From JAOTYV01 sp041557595 (GTDB taxonomy: Bacteria > Pseudomonadota > Alphaproteobacteria > UBA8366): a DNA stretch of 60,687 nucleotides. The stretch lies in contig JBFFGE010000004.1 of assembly GCA_041557595.1 (NCBI GenBank), positions 1 through 60,687 on the forward strand, written 5' to 3'. Made by a program: the position numbers and the translations under genes. The notes beneath the pieces were generated by a model. It did no database searches. It worked only from the letters and a program-made list of their open reading frames with translations, and had not been told where the DNA came from. Of this stretch, positions 45,488-54,393 are shown one piece after another. Position 1 is the stretch's first letter. Every line of letters begins with the position of its first letter.

Positions 45488-46468
45488 CTAATTGATCAGG
45501 CCGGCTTTCCTGAGGAAGACGCCCGTTTCCTTGCGGGCTTCATGAAAGCGCTTCGTGATCTCGGGACCGTTGTCGTTGAATTGCGGCACCACATGGACGT
45601 TCTTCTTCACGTAGTCCTTGTAGGTCTGCGTCTCGGTGGCGTTCTTGAAGGCCTGCGCAATCCGTTTCTTGATGGCGTCGGGCGTCCCGCGCTTCACGAA
45701 CATACCCTGGACCTGATGGGTGAATTCATAATCCTTGCCGAGGTCCTTCGGAGTGGGCAGGGGAATGCGATCCGTACGCTCTTCGTTGAGCAGCACGAGC
45801 GATCGCGCCTTGCCGCTTTTCACATGCGGCGTCCAGATTCCCGGCGGAATGATGCCGACCGGTACGTGGCCGCCGAGCACATCCTTCATCGCCTTGCCGG
45901 AGCCTTTATAGGGAACGTAGTTCCACTTCACGTCGAAGGCGTTGAACAGATTGATCAGGTGGCGATGATGGGCGGACCCCGGCTTGTTGCCGGCGACCGA
46001 AATCTTGCCCGGATTGGCCTTCATGTCGGCGATCACATCGGCGAATGTCTTGTACTTGCTGTCCGCCAGGACGCCGATCACGTACAGGAACTTCTCGACC
46101 TCGACCACGACTTCGAAATCCATCGGGTCGGGCTTGAAAGTGGGCATATTCATATACCCGGCATAGCTGGTGTTGCGTTGCAGCCAGGTGTAGCCATCGG
46201 CGGGTTTCTTCGCCACATAGGCTGCCGCGGTGTTGCCGCCGCCGCCGCCCTTGAACAGCACTTCGACATGTTGTCCGAGGTCCTTCGACAGCATGTCGGC
46301 GAACAGGCGGCACCATTTGGCGGCGCCGGAGGACGGCGATGTCGCGCAGACCATTTCGATTGGCCGTTCGGGCCATGCCGCGGCCGCGGATGTCGCCAGG
46401 CCGGCGACCATGGCTGCGGTCAAGACACCGGAGATGGCGACGGCTCTGATGCGTGTCATAACTCCCAT
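45488..46468 (-). CDS. tctC: Tripartite tricarboxylate transporter binding protein TctC/Bug family
   Basis: The 326-residue protein has a signal peptide ending near residue 30 (SAAAAWPERPIEMV). The W-P-x-P-I start of the mature protein is typical of Bug proteins. The ligand region contains VCATSPSSGAAKWCRLFAD in place of the usual PF-PGG-D loop, a noticeable deviation that may tell of an unusual ligand, and the GGGGGNTAAAYVAKKPADGYT segment follows. It is the first gene of the tctCBA-phnA operon and delivers the substrate to TctAB. Confidence 0.9.
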   Translation of the reverse strand: MGVMTRIRAVAISGVLTAAMVAGLATSAAAAWPERPIEMVCATSPSSGAAKWCRLFADMLSKDLGQHVEVLFKGGGGGNTAAAYVAKKPADGYTWLQRNTSYAGYMNMPTFKPDPMDFEVVVEVEKFLYVIGVLADSKYKTFADVIADMKANPGKISVAGNKPGSAHHRHLINLFNAFDVKWNYVPYKGSGKAMKDVLGGHVPVGIIPPGIWTPHVKSGKARSLVLLNEERTDRIPLPTPKDLGKDYEFTHQVQGMFVKRGTPDAIKKRIAQAFKNATETQTYKDYVKKNVHVVPQFNDNGPEITKRFHEARKETGVFLRKAGLIN

Positions 46469-46700
46469 GAGAATCTCCCTGGACTTGTTGGTTCGTGTTT
46501 CACGGTACTGTTCATGTGTCGTGATCGTATCGGGGCGCGATCGTTTATTTGACTCCAGCCTAGGGGACGGTGTGGAGTTGCAGCAAGTTGATAATGCTGA
46601 TTTCCCGGAAGGAAATACTACGCCACGGGCGATTCCGGGAACCCGGTGCCGCGCTTATTGCACGGTTGGCCTTGATCGAGGGCGACAAAAGGAGACCGCG

Positions 46701-47432
46701 ATGAAACGCCGGTTTGCCGTTATATTCGGCCGAAAACAGCCGGACGCCGCCGTTCTCAAGCGGCTGCAAGAAGCGCGGCAGGGAGAGGCCGTCGCCGGCG
46801 CCCGGATATTCGAGCCAGGATCCGCGCCGCCCCTGCGGTTGTGCAGCGACGACCGTGTCCGATTTCCGCCGTCGGTGCTCGCCGATATTCCCGACACTGC
46901 GCGCAAGGTGGCGCGGCTCAAGGCGGATGTATCGCGAGACATGGACGTGTTCGCCAAGAACCCGCGGCGGCTGCTCGATCTCTATTTCGCTTTCATCGCG
47001 GCGCGGCTGGAAGCGGAAGGCGCCACGCTCGAGGAATTGCTGCGGCCATTGGGCGGACTGTTCCGGGTCCAAGATTGGGCCTTTTCCGCGCTGCGGCCCA
47101 TGCCGAACGCCGCGGTATTCGATGCGGACGATGCCGAAACCGCGCCGGTTGTGGCGTCCTTCGACCTGGCCTTCTGGACCGGGGAGACGGTGCTCGCGGT
47201 GCGCCTCCACGGCAGCGGAACGCCATCGCCGCGCGAGGAGGAAGCCTGTGACCGCCTGCGTGCGATGGGCGTGCACATCGTCACGATCCCGGCCCGCGAC
47301 CTGGCGACCGGGATCGAAATCTTTTCGGAGTCCGTGTTTCCGGACGTCTTCCGGTCGTTCTGGCACGGGATCGCCTATCCCTGCAGCCCGTTCCGGCCGC
47401 AGGGATTGCCCGCATCATTGGCGCTCGGCTGA
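46701..47432 (+). CDS. Protein of unknown function
   Basis: The 243-residue protein has its ATG at 46701, preceded by a strong AAAGGAGA ribosome binding site. There is no signal peptide or membrane helix. Residues near 95-130 form a long helix (DLYFAFIAARLEAEGATLEELL). The C-terminal half reads like an alpha/beta nuclease-like domain (VVASFDLAFWTGETVLAVRL ... VHIVTIPARDL), with alternating strands and acidic residues. I do not recognise a family. It lies divergent to the tct operon, 232 bases away. The gap holds no box or repeat I can support. Its stop abuts repeat family 1 copy C. Confidence 0.7.
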   Translation: MKRRFAVIFGRKQPDAAVLKRLQEARQGEAVAGARIFEPGSAPPLRLCSDDRVRFPPSVLADIPDTARKVARLKADVSRDMDVFAKNPRRLLDLYFAFIAARLEAEGATLEELLRPLGGLFRVQDWAFSALRPMPNAAVFDADDAETAPVVASFDLAFWTGETVLAVRLHGSGTPSPREEEACDRLRAMGVHIVTIPARDLATGIEIFSESVFPDVFRSFWHGIAYPCSPFRPQGLPASLALG

Positions 47433-47509
47433 GCTGCTCAATCTTTGTGGAATCGATCAACTTTTCTGCCTTGATTAGTTTCCAATTATAGGCAGAAAAG
47501 TTGATCTAG
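47433..47509 (-). repeat. Palindromic repeat family 1, copy C
   Basis: This 77-base copy fills the whole gap between two convergent genes. It begins directly after the TGA of the plus-strand gene and overlaps the TAG (47506-47508) of the minus-strand gene. The pair GATCAACTTTTCTGCCT and AGGCAGAAAAGTTGATC is a perfect 17-base inverted repeat, the best-preserved palindrome of the family. Confidence 0.9.
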
Positions 47510-48738
47510 AGTTCCGATTCGAGAATGTAGAGCCCGCCGGAAATGCGTTCCGCGGCATAGATCAGGCCTTTCTCGTCGACATAGACATCGTTGATCTGAC
47601 TGGCGGTATAACGCGACCCTTCCGGACAGGCGGGCATGAAGGAGGCGACTTCCTTCGGCTGGTAGGGGTTGGTGAGATCGAAGGCCCGCACACCGGCATT
47701 GAAGAAGGTCGCAAAGATGACCGTGTCGGACCGGAAGGACGGGCCGGGCCGGTTTTCATGCAAATTGTGCGAACCGTAACGCCCGCCGCGGTCGCGGAAA
47801 TCGTCCAGTTCCGGCATCGGGAAAGTTGCAATCGATACCGGATTCGTTTCCTCGCGAATGTCGAGCACCCAGGTCAGCTTTGGCCAGTCCTCCGCATTGT
47901 CCTTGTTGCTCTCGTCGGCGACGATCATCAAGTCCCGGTCCGGCAAGGGCAGCGCGGTATGGGTAAAGCCGGGATACGGCGGATGCGGGTTCCACTGCGA
48001 GATAAATTGTGGCTTCGACTTGTCCGAGATATCCAGAATAATCGCGCCGCCGTCGAGATAGCCGATATAGGCGCGGTCCGGGCGATCCGGATAGACATTG
48101 GAATTGTGGACGCGGTAGTTGTCGCGGCCGCGCGGGTCGTCGGGGGCATGGTCGTACAGCCTTGGCAGCGGCGGCGTATCGTCGTTCTCTTCGGTGCCCG
48201 GTAACCACCAGCGGCCTTCTTCCACCGGCTTGGACGGATTACGCACGTCGATGATGCGATAGCATTGATCGTCGCGCGGATGGCGCGGCATGTAATCCGC
48301 CGCGCCGCTGGCGCAATGGATGTATTCGCCGTCGACGTACCAGACGCAATGGACGCCGCGCGATCTCGGGCCGGAACAATCGAAGAAGGAAATCGATTTC
48401 GGTTGGTCGGGATTGGATATATCGAACAGTTCGATCCCCGCATTCTCGATATCCCAGCCATAGGTTTGATAGGCGACCGCCATGATGTCGCCGCACACTT
48501 CGAGGGAATTCGACCGCATGTTGGTGTGCGGCAGGTCGGTCTGCACGATGACTTGCGGGTTGCGCGGGTCCGATACGTCGACGCCGGTGAAATTCTTCGG
48601 CGGTCCTTCATGGGCAAGCCACATGATGCGCCGGCCATCCTTGGCGATCTGGAGGCTCATGCCTTCGCCCAGCCCGCCGAATCCCTGCAAGCTATTGTGC
48701 GACAGGAGTTTCATGTTTTTTATGTCGTGCTCGGACAT
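47506..48738 (-). CDS. LVIVD-repeat beta-propeller protein
   Basis: The 410-residue protein is built of repeated blades with the pattern V-D-(I/V)-S-(D/N)-P (TGVDVSDPRNPQ, IELFDISNPDQP, YRIIDVRNPSKP, AIILDISDKSKP, VRAFDLTNPYQP). This is the LVIVD signature. There is no signal peptide, so it is probably cytoplasmic. Several His and Asp residues in the blade loops (YDHAPDDPRGRDNYRVHNSNV) could bind metal. Function is unknown for most of the family. It is divergent from the CobW GTPase at 48971. Confidence 0.85.
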   Translation of the reverse strand: MSEHDIKNMKLLSHNSLQGFGGLGEGMSLQIAKDGRRIMWLAHEGPPKNFTGVDVSDPRNPQVIVQTDLPHTNMRSNSLEVCGDIMAVAYQTYGWDIENAGIELFDISNPDQPKSISFFDCSGPRSRGVHCVWYVDGEYIHCASGAADYMPRHPRDDQCYRIIDVRNPSKPVEEGRWWLPGTEENDDTPPLPRLYDHAPDDPRGRDNYRVHNSNVYPDRPDRAYIGYLDGGAIILDISDKSKPQFISQWNPHPPYPGFTHTALPLPDRDLMIVADESNKDNAEDWPKLTWVLDIREETNPVSIATFPMPELDDFRDRGGRYGSHNLHENRPGPSFRSDTVIFATFFNAGVRAFDLTNPYQPKEVASFMPACPEGSRYTASQINDVYVDEKGLIYAAERISGGLYILESEL

Positions 48739-48970
48739 TGCTTCCCTCTACGTTTCTTGGCACGGAATCTGAGGCGCGAACGGGCCCCGCTTTTCGTTGC
48801 CGATTGCGGTTCTTGGTGCCGTTGCCATCGCGCCGCGGCCGCGGTTCCGGCTGCAACAGGCGCAGGCACCTTGAGATGCCAGCATGAATACGCATGATAC
48901 TTCAAGGAATTTAACGCGGGCGGTGCACTTTCCGTCGGCGACAACCGCCGAGCGACACCGAGGGTCAACA

Positions 48971-50029
48971 ATGCCGCCGAAATCCGTCGAGGCCACGCAG
49001 AGCAACCGGGTGCCCGTCTCGGTCATTACCGGCTTTCTCGGCAGCGGGAAGACGACGCTGCTGAAGCGGCTGGTGCGGCATCCGGGCATGGCGGATACGG
49101 CGCTTATCGTCAACGAGTTCGGTGAAATCGGCATCGACCATGAATTGGTCGATTCCTCCTTCGAGAACACCGTGGTCATGGACAGCGGCTGCATCTGCTG
49201 CAGCATTCGCGGCGACCTGGTCGACACGATCGGCGATCTGTTCGCCAATGTCGCGCAAGGCCGGTTGCCGCCGTTTTCGCGCATCGTGATCGAAACGACC
49301 GGCCTCGCAGACCCGGTGCCGATCGTGCACGCGATCACCGGCGAGGCTGTGATCGCCGACCGGTGCCGGCTGGATTCCGTGGTCACCACGGTGGATGCGC
49401 AAAACGGCATCCGGCAGCTCGGCGCGCATGAGGAAGCGGAACGCCAGGTCGCCCTGGCGGATGTTGCCGTGATCACGAAAACGGATCTGGTGTCGCCGGA
49501 TGCGGTGCAGGATCTCGCACGCCGGCTCGACCGGCTGAATCCCGGCCTGCCGGCCCATACGGCGGCGCATGGCGACATCGATCCGGATTTGTTGTTCGAG
49601 GGAAGCGCCCGGGCCGTCGAGCGGATCGGCGCGGCGCTGGCGGACGGACATCATGAACACGATGAACACCATGTACACGCCCACAGCCATGACCCGGACG
49701 TGAATCGGCACGGCGGCGTCCGCGCCCATACCATTCAAGCGGCCGCGCCGCTGTCCTGGGAGCGGCTTCGCCTTTGGCTCGAGACCGTCTTTTCGCTCCG
49801 CGGCGCGGAAATCCTGCGGCTCAAGGGAATTGTCGAGATCGAGGACCAGGATCGCCCGGTCGTCGTTCAGGCCGTGGGCAATACGTTCAGCCCGCCGTGC
49901 CTGCTCGCCGATTGGCCCGCGGGCGAACGCGGTTCGCGAATCATCGTGATCGCGCAAGGGCTGGCGCCGGAAGATATCGAGCGGAGCTTTTCGGTCTTCG
50001 TGACCGACGGCGTCGCACCGGTTTCGTAG
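48971..50029 (+). CDS. CobW/COG0523 family metallochaperone GTPase
   Basis: I chose the ATG at 48971, giving 352 residues. Walker A is GFLGSGKT (21-28). The metal motif is CICC (Cys74, Cys76, Cys77). The base-recognition motif is TKTD (169-172). A His-rich stretch at 227-248 contains ten or more histidines, typical of zinc-handling members. The CobW C-terminal domain follows. These GTPases load zinc or other metals on client proteins. No zur box, nitrile hydratase or cobalamin gene is nearby, so the client is unknown. Gap 48739-48970 holds nothing else I can support. Confidence 0.9.
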   Translation: MPPKSVEATQSNRVPVSVITGFLGSGKTTLLKRLVRHPGMADTALIVNEFGEIGIDHELVDSSFENTVVMDSGCICCSIRGDLVDTIGDLFANVAQGRLPPFSRIVIETTGLADPVPIVHAITGEAVIADRCRLDSVVTTVDAQNGIRQLGAHEEAERQVALADVAVITKTDLVSPDAVQDLARRLDRLNPGLPAHTAAHGDIDPDLLFEGSARAVERIGAALADGHHEHDEHHVHAHSHDPDVNRHGGVRAHTIQAAAPLSWERLRLWLETVFSLRGAEILRLKGIVEIEDQDRPVVVQAVGNTFSPPCLLADWPAGERGSRIIVIAQGLAPEDIERSFSVFVTDGVAPVS

Positions 50030-50065
50030 GGGAAAACCGCGCTGCGGCGCGGCGCTCGCGGGCCG

Positions 50066-50767
50066 TCACGCCTGCAGCAGTTTTGCGGTTTCTTCCGGGT
50101 CGGTCATCATCGGGAAATGTCCGGCCTTCAAGACCAGCCAATCGGCGCCCAGGCGTTCGGCGGTTCGGCGCTGATGCGATTCCGGCGGGTTCGGGCTCTC
50201 GGTGCAGTAGATCACCGTGGCTTTCCAATCCTGTTGCCAGAAATCGTCGAGTTCGCCCGGCGCGGCGTCCGACAGGCCGATCGGATGCGGCGTCACGCGG
50301 TCCAGCGTCCAATCCTTGAGCTGTCCGGTCAGCTCGGAAAACAGGCCATTCTCGAACTGGTCACGCGTCGGCGCCCGGGTGAATTCGGTGGACGGGTAGG
50401 GCTTTGCGCCGGGCCGGCGCTCGACGATGTCGGCGACGCTCTCGCCGGGTTGCGGCACCAGGGCATCGACGAAGACCAGGTGCTTGATCCGGTCGCGCGC
50501 CAACACCGCGAGTTTCTGCACGACCAGCCCGCCCGAGCTGGTGCCCGCGACAATGACGTCATGCAGGTCTTCGTAGAACAGCATGTCGGCCAGTTCCTGC
50601 GCCACCGATGTGACGGTAATGTCCGCGCGGAGCGATCCCTTGCGCTCGGCGCATCCGTCCAGGGTCGGCACGAAGACGGTGTGGCGCGCCTTCCGCAAGA
50701 GCGCCGCCGTCGGTTGCCAGATCCAGGCGCCTTGAAACGAGCCATGCACCAATACATATGTCGCCAT
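50066..50767 (-). CDS. Alpha/beta hydrolase, small esterase type
   Basis: The 233-residue single-domain hydrolase begins with VLVHGSFQGAW (oxyanion region His-Gly). The nucleophile elbow is GTSSGG with Ser77, the acid is probably in VIYCTES, and the catalytic His is in KAGHFPM near the C-terminus. The pattern resembles plant hydroxynitrile lyase/methyl esterase relatives in bacteria. No signal peptide. It is convergent with the CobW gene. Substrate unknown; a methyl or simple carboxylic ester is plausible. Confidence 0.85.
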   Translation of the reverse strand: MATYVLVHGSFQGAWIWQPTAALLRKARHTVFVPTLDGCAERKGSLRADITVTSVAQELADMLFYEDLHDVIVAGTSSGGLVVQKLAVLARDRIKHLVFVDALVPQPGESVADIVERRPGAKPYPSTEFTRAPTRDQFENGLFSELTGQLKDWTLDRVTPHPIGLSDAAPGELDDFWQQDWKATVIYCTESPNPPESHQRRTAERLGADWLVLKAGHFPMMTDPEETAKLLQA

Positions 50768-50795
50768 CGGTCTCCGTCCTTTTGCTGCGCGGCGT

Positions 50796-50983
50796 CTACT
50801 CGGCCGCTCGTCCGGTCAGCGCATCGACGCTGACGCCATCGTCTTCCCGCGCGGCGCGTTTGCGGACGCGTCCGCGCCGAACGTCGTAGAGCGCGATCGC
50901 CGGCCCGTCTCGTCCACCATGACGAGGTCCGCAAAGGCGCCGCCAACCTCGATCCCCAGGATCATTCGCCCGAATTTCCACAT
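50796..50983 (-). pseudogene. Probable remnant of hydantoinase A N-terminus
   Basis: From the ATG at 50983 the frame gives an ILGIEVGGAFADLVMVDETG segment, which matches the phosphate-binding start of hydantoinase/oxoprolinase A (GxDVGGTFTD). The similarity then stops after about 27 residues. In a neighbouring frame a segment AIALYDVRR follows, in the position where the family has a short strand, so a frameshift is likely. Full HyuA has 600-700 residues, and here the rest is missing. The remaining sequence of the 400-base gap (50768-51167) is noncoding as far as I can see. Confidence 0.4.
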
Positions 50984-51167
50984 CGCATCGTGCCCCGACT
51001 TTGAAGCCTCCGGGGTCGGTTGGCAATGGGACGGGCCCGTCGGCCGCGGCGATGGCGGGTTGTGTATTCCTGACGAAACTCGGTTATGATTGACCGGCGC
51101 GGGTCATCCCGCGATAAATCCCTCCAGAACGCTCGCGATCACCGCATCAAAACGAAAGACACCCAAC

Positions 51168-53426
51168 ATGTCCGCAGAGAAAACCGAATATCGCTGGATT
51201 GGCCACAACACGATTCGTCCCGATGGCGCCGACAAAGTCATGGGGCGCGCCGCCTTCGGCGCAGATTTCATGCTGCCGAACATGCTGGTCGGTAAGGTGT
51301 TGCGCAGCCCGCACCCGCACGCGCGGATCGTTTCGATCAATCTCGAAAAGGCCCGGGCCCTGCCCGGCGTCAAGGCGGCGATCAGCAATGCGGATCTGGC
51401 GGATTTTCCGATCGACACGCCGGCGATGGCGGGTCCGCATGATTTGCGGTTTACCAGCCGCAATGTGCTGGCGCGTGAAAAGGTGCTTTATGCCGGCCAT
51501 GCGGTCGCCGCGGTCGCCGCGACCTCGGCCCGGATCGCCAAGGAAGCGCTCAAGCTGATCGAGGTCAAATACGAAGTGCTGCCGCACGTCATCGACGTGC
51601 AAGACGCGATGAAGCCGGACGCGCCCGTGTTGCACGATTTCATCTATACGGACGGTGTCGAGCCGAAACCGACAAAGCCGTCCAACGTCGCCAAGCGTTT
51701 CGAATTCGCGATTGGCGACCTCGAGAAGGGCTTCGCCGAAGCGGATGTGATCGTCGAACGGGAATTCACGACCAAGCCGGTACATCAGGCGTATATCGAG
51801 CCGCATGCGGCGGTGGCGAGCATCGCGCCGGACGGCAAGGCGACGATCTGGAGCAGCAGCCAGGGCCAATTCATGGTGCGCAATGTCAGCGCCCGGCTGG
51901 CCGGCATGAAGATCTCCTCGGTCAAAGCCATTCCGGCTGAGATCGGCGGCGGCTTCGGCGGCAAGACGATCGTCTATCTGGAGCCGCTGGCGTTGGCGCT
52001 CTCGAAAATTGCCGGGCGCCCGGTCAAGATGGTGATGACCCGCGAAGAAGTCTTTCGCGCGACCGGGCCGACCTCCGGCTCGGCCAACACCGTCAAGATC
52101 GGCGCGACCAGGGACGGCCGCATCACCGCGGCCCAGTCGATCCTCCGGTTCCAGGCGGGCGCCTTTCCCGGCTCGCCGGTGCGTCAGGCCGCGAGCTGCA
52201 CATTCGCGCCCTACGATATCGAGAATGTCGAAAGTATCGGCTACGACGTCGTCATGAACCGCCCGAAAAGCAATTCCTACCGCGCGCCGGGCTCGCCGAT
52301 CGCCGCGTTCTCGGTCGAAAGCACGCTCGACGATCTGGCGGCGGAACTGGGCATGGACCCGCTGGAGCTGCGTTTGAAGAACGCGGCGGTCGAAGGCACG
52401 CGGGCGGCATACGGCCCGACCTTCCGCAAGATCGGTTTCAAGGAAACGCTGGAGGCAGCGAAACGGCACCCGCAATATTCCGCGCCGCTCGGCCCGAACC
52501 AGGGTCGCGGCGTGGCGTCCGGCTTCTGGTTCAACGTCGGCGGCGAGGCGAGTGCGGAAGTCCGGGTCAACGAAGACGGCACCGTTACCGTGACCACCGG
52601 CAACCCGGATATCGGCGGTTCGCGCGCCTCCATGGTCAACATGGCGGCGGAAGTTCTGGGCGTCGACGCAAGTCAGGTTCAGGCGCTCGTGGCGGATACG
52701 GACTCGATCGGCTTCAGCGCGGTGACCGGCGGCAGCCGCGTGACCTTCGCGGCCGGCACGATGGTCATCGAGGCGGCGCGGTCGGTGATCCAGCAATTGC
52801 GCGAACGCGCGGCGAAAATCTGGGATATCGATGTCGACGCGGTCATCTGGGAGGATGGGCAAGCGCGCCCGGCCGGCCCCAATGCGGGCGATTTCGAGCC
52901 GATGACCCTGTCCGATATCGCCGGCAAGGCGGGCTCCACGGGCGGGCCGATCAACGCCAGCAAATCGTCCAATGTGCAGGGTGCCGGGCCGGGCTTCGGC
53001 ACGCATATCTGCGATCTGGAAGTCGATCCGGAAACCGGGCGCGTCACGATCCTGCGCTACACGGCGATCCAGGATGCGGGCCGGGCGATCCATCCGGACT
53101 ATGTCGAGGGTCAGATGCAGGGCGGCGTGGCCCAGGGCGTCGGTTGGGCGCTCAACGAAGAATATATCTACAACGCCGATGGGCAGCTCGAGAATCCGGG
53201 GTTCCTAGACTACCGCATTCCGGTCGCCTCGGATCTGCCGATGATCGATACGGTGATCGTCGAAGTGCCGAGCGACATGCATCCGTTCGGCGTGCGCGGG
53301 GTGGGCGAGGTGCCGATCGCGCCGCCGCTGGCCGCGGTCGCAAACGCGATCCGCAATGCCACCGGCCGCCGGTTCGCGGATTTGCCGATCTCTCCGCCGA
53401 AACTGTTGGCCGGTCTGGATGGTTAA
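51168..53426 (+). CDS. Xanthine dehydrogenase-family molybdopterin-binding subunit
   Basis: The 752-residue protein starts at the ATG at 51168. It has the N-terminal a/b hammerhead domain (KVMGRAAFGADF) and the molybdopterin-binding domains, with GGGFGGK, SYRAPGSP and the catalytic glutamate in GVGEVPIAPP near the end. Members hydroxylate aromatic heterocycles, aldehydes or CO-type substrates. The FAD and 2Fe-2S subunits needed for electron transfer are absent from this window, so it is an orphan large subunit here. A cupin and a MetE-like gene follow in the same direction. Confidence 0.9.
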   Translation: MSAEKTEYRWIGHNTIRPDGADKVMGRAAFGADFMLPNMLVGKVLRSPHPHARIVSINLEKARALPGVKAAISNADLADFPIDTPAMAGPHDLRFTSRNVLAREKVLYAGHAVAAVAATSARIAKEALKLIEVKYEVLPHVIDVQDAMKPDAPVLHDFIYTDGVEPKPTKPSNVAKRFEFAIGDLEKGFAEADVIVEREFTTKPVHQAYIEPHAAVASIAPDGKATIWSSSQGQFMVRNVSARLAGMKISSVKAIPAEIGGGFGGKTIVYLEPLALALSKIAGRPVKMVMTREEVFRATGPTSGSANTVKIGATRDGRITAAQSILRFQAGAFPGSPVRQAASCTFAPYDIENVESIGYDVVMNRPKSNSYRAPGSPIAAFSVESTLDDLAAELGMDPLELRLKNAAVEGTRAAYGPTFRKIGFKETLEAAKRHPQYSAPLGPNQGRGVASGFWFNVGGEASAEVRVNEDGTVTVTTGNPDIGGSRASMVNMAAEVLGVDASQVQALVADTDSIGFSAVTGGSRVTFAAGTMVIEAARSVIQQLRERAAKIWDIDVDAVIWEDGQARPAGPNAGDFEPMTLSDIAGKAGSTGGPINASKSSNVQGAGPGFGTHICDLEVDPETGRVTILRYTAIQDAGRAIHPDYVEGQMQGGVAQGVGWALNEEYIYNADGQLENPGFLDYRIPVASDLPMIDTVIVEVPSDMHPFGVRGVGEVPIAPPLAAVANAIRNATGRRFADLPISPPKLLAGLDG

Positions 53427-53598
53427 CGCCGGGTTCCCCGAATGCGCGACAAGCGAGCGCAATAGGGGCGATGGATGGTTAACGGCGGAAAATGAATAAT
53501 CCGAAAGGCGCGGCGTCGAATACGAGACAACCGCGCCGGCGAAGACTAGAATAGGGTGCAAATTTCATCGACTCGGCGATAAAGAAGAGGATTATCCC

Positions 53599-54375
53599 AT
53601 GCAAGCAGTTGCCACGACGGAAGCTGAAATCAAGGTTGTCGAGCGGCCGGCCGGAGTCGGCGCCCGACACAATTATGTCGGCGCGCCAGGCCTGATCGAC
53701 GACAAGGCGCAGGCCTTTCTGGTCGTGCGGCCCTATGCGGGCGCGCGGGTCGAGCCGCATTTCCACGATGTGGATCAGTTTCAGGTTATCGTCGCGGGCG
53801 ACGGCCGCATCGGCAAGAAAGAAGTCCGGCCGATCACCTTCCAGTATGCGGACGCCTTCACGCCCTATGGGCCGATCGTGGGACGGGACGACGGCATCTC
53901 GTTTTTCACGCTGCGCAATGTCTCGAGCGGCGGCCATTGGGCGATGCCGGGAAACAAGCACAACATGCCGTGCCGCGCCGGCCGCAATATCGAAGGCCTC
54001 TTCGACCTCGGCAGCGTCAAGATGAAGGCGAACGAAACGCAGCGCGAAGAGCTGATGCAGGCCCAGGAGGACGGCGTTTGGGCGGTCGGAATCCGCATGG
54101 GCTCCAATGCGACCGCCGACGGCATCGTCAATGACCACAACGGTCAGTATTACCTGGTTTGCAGCGGGTCGTTGATGCAGGACGGCAAGGAACTGCCGAG
54201 CAACTCGCTGATCCGTGTCGACGCGGGCGAACCCGCGCCGACCCTGACCGCCGGAAGCGACGGCGCGGAAGTCCTGGCGATGCAGTTCGGGCAACCGTCC
54301 GACCGCCCGGGATCGGATCCGAGCAAGCTGGCCAGCCGCGATCCGAACGGATATGTCGAGCGCAAGAACGCCTGA
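53599..54375 (+). CDS. Cupin-domain protein of unknown function
   Basis: The 258-residue protein has its N-terminal cupin core at about 35-90, with HFHDVDQFQVIVAGDG supplying two His and a Gln/Asp in the first metal motif. The second half repeats a beta-rich pattern with NDHNGQYYLVCSGSL, suggesting a bicupin with only one clear metal site. No signal peptide. It lies 18 bases before the MetE-like gene, probably co-translated, and 172 bases after the molybdopterin subunit. It could be a dioxygenase or isomerase in the same catabolic route, which is inference only. Confidence 0.75.
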   Translation: MQAVATTEAEIKVVERPAGVGARHNYVGAPGLIDDKAQAFLVVRPYAGARVEPHFHDVDQFQVIVAGDGRIGKKEVRPITFQYADAFTPYGPIVGRDDGISFFTLRNVSSGGHWAMPGNKHNMPCRAGRNIEGLFDLGSVKMKANETQREELMQAQEDGVWAVGIRMGSNATADGIVNDHNGQYYLVCSGSLMQDGKELPSNSLIRVDAGEPAPTLTAGSDGAEVLAMQFGQPSDRPGSDPSKLASRDPNGYVERKNA

Positions 54376-54393
54376 GCGACGTTTGATCGTCGC

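Noticed and set aside
46604..46617. TTGAT-AATG-CTGAT as an FNR box before the unknown gene at 46701
   Set aside because: Only the first half-site fits; the second lacks the CAA end.
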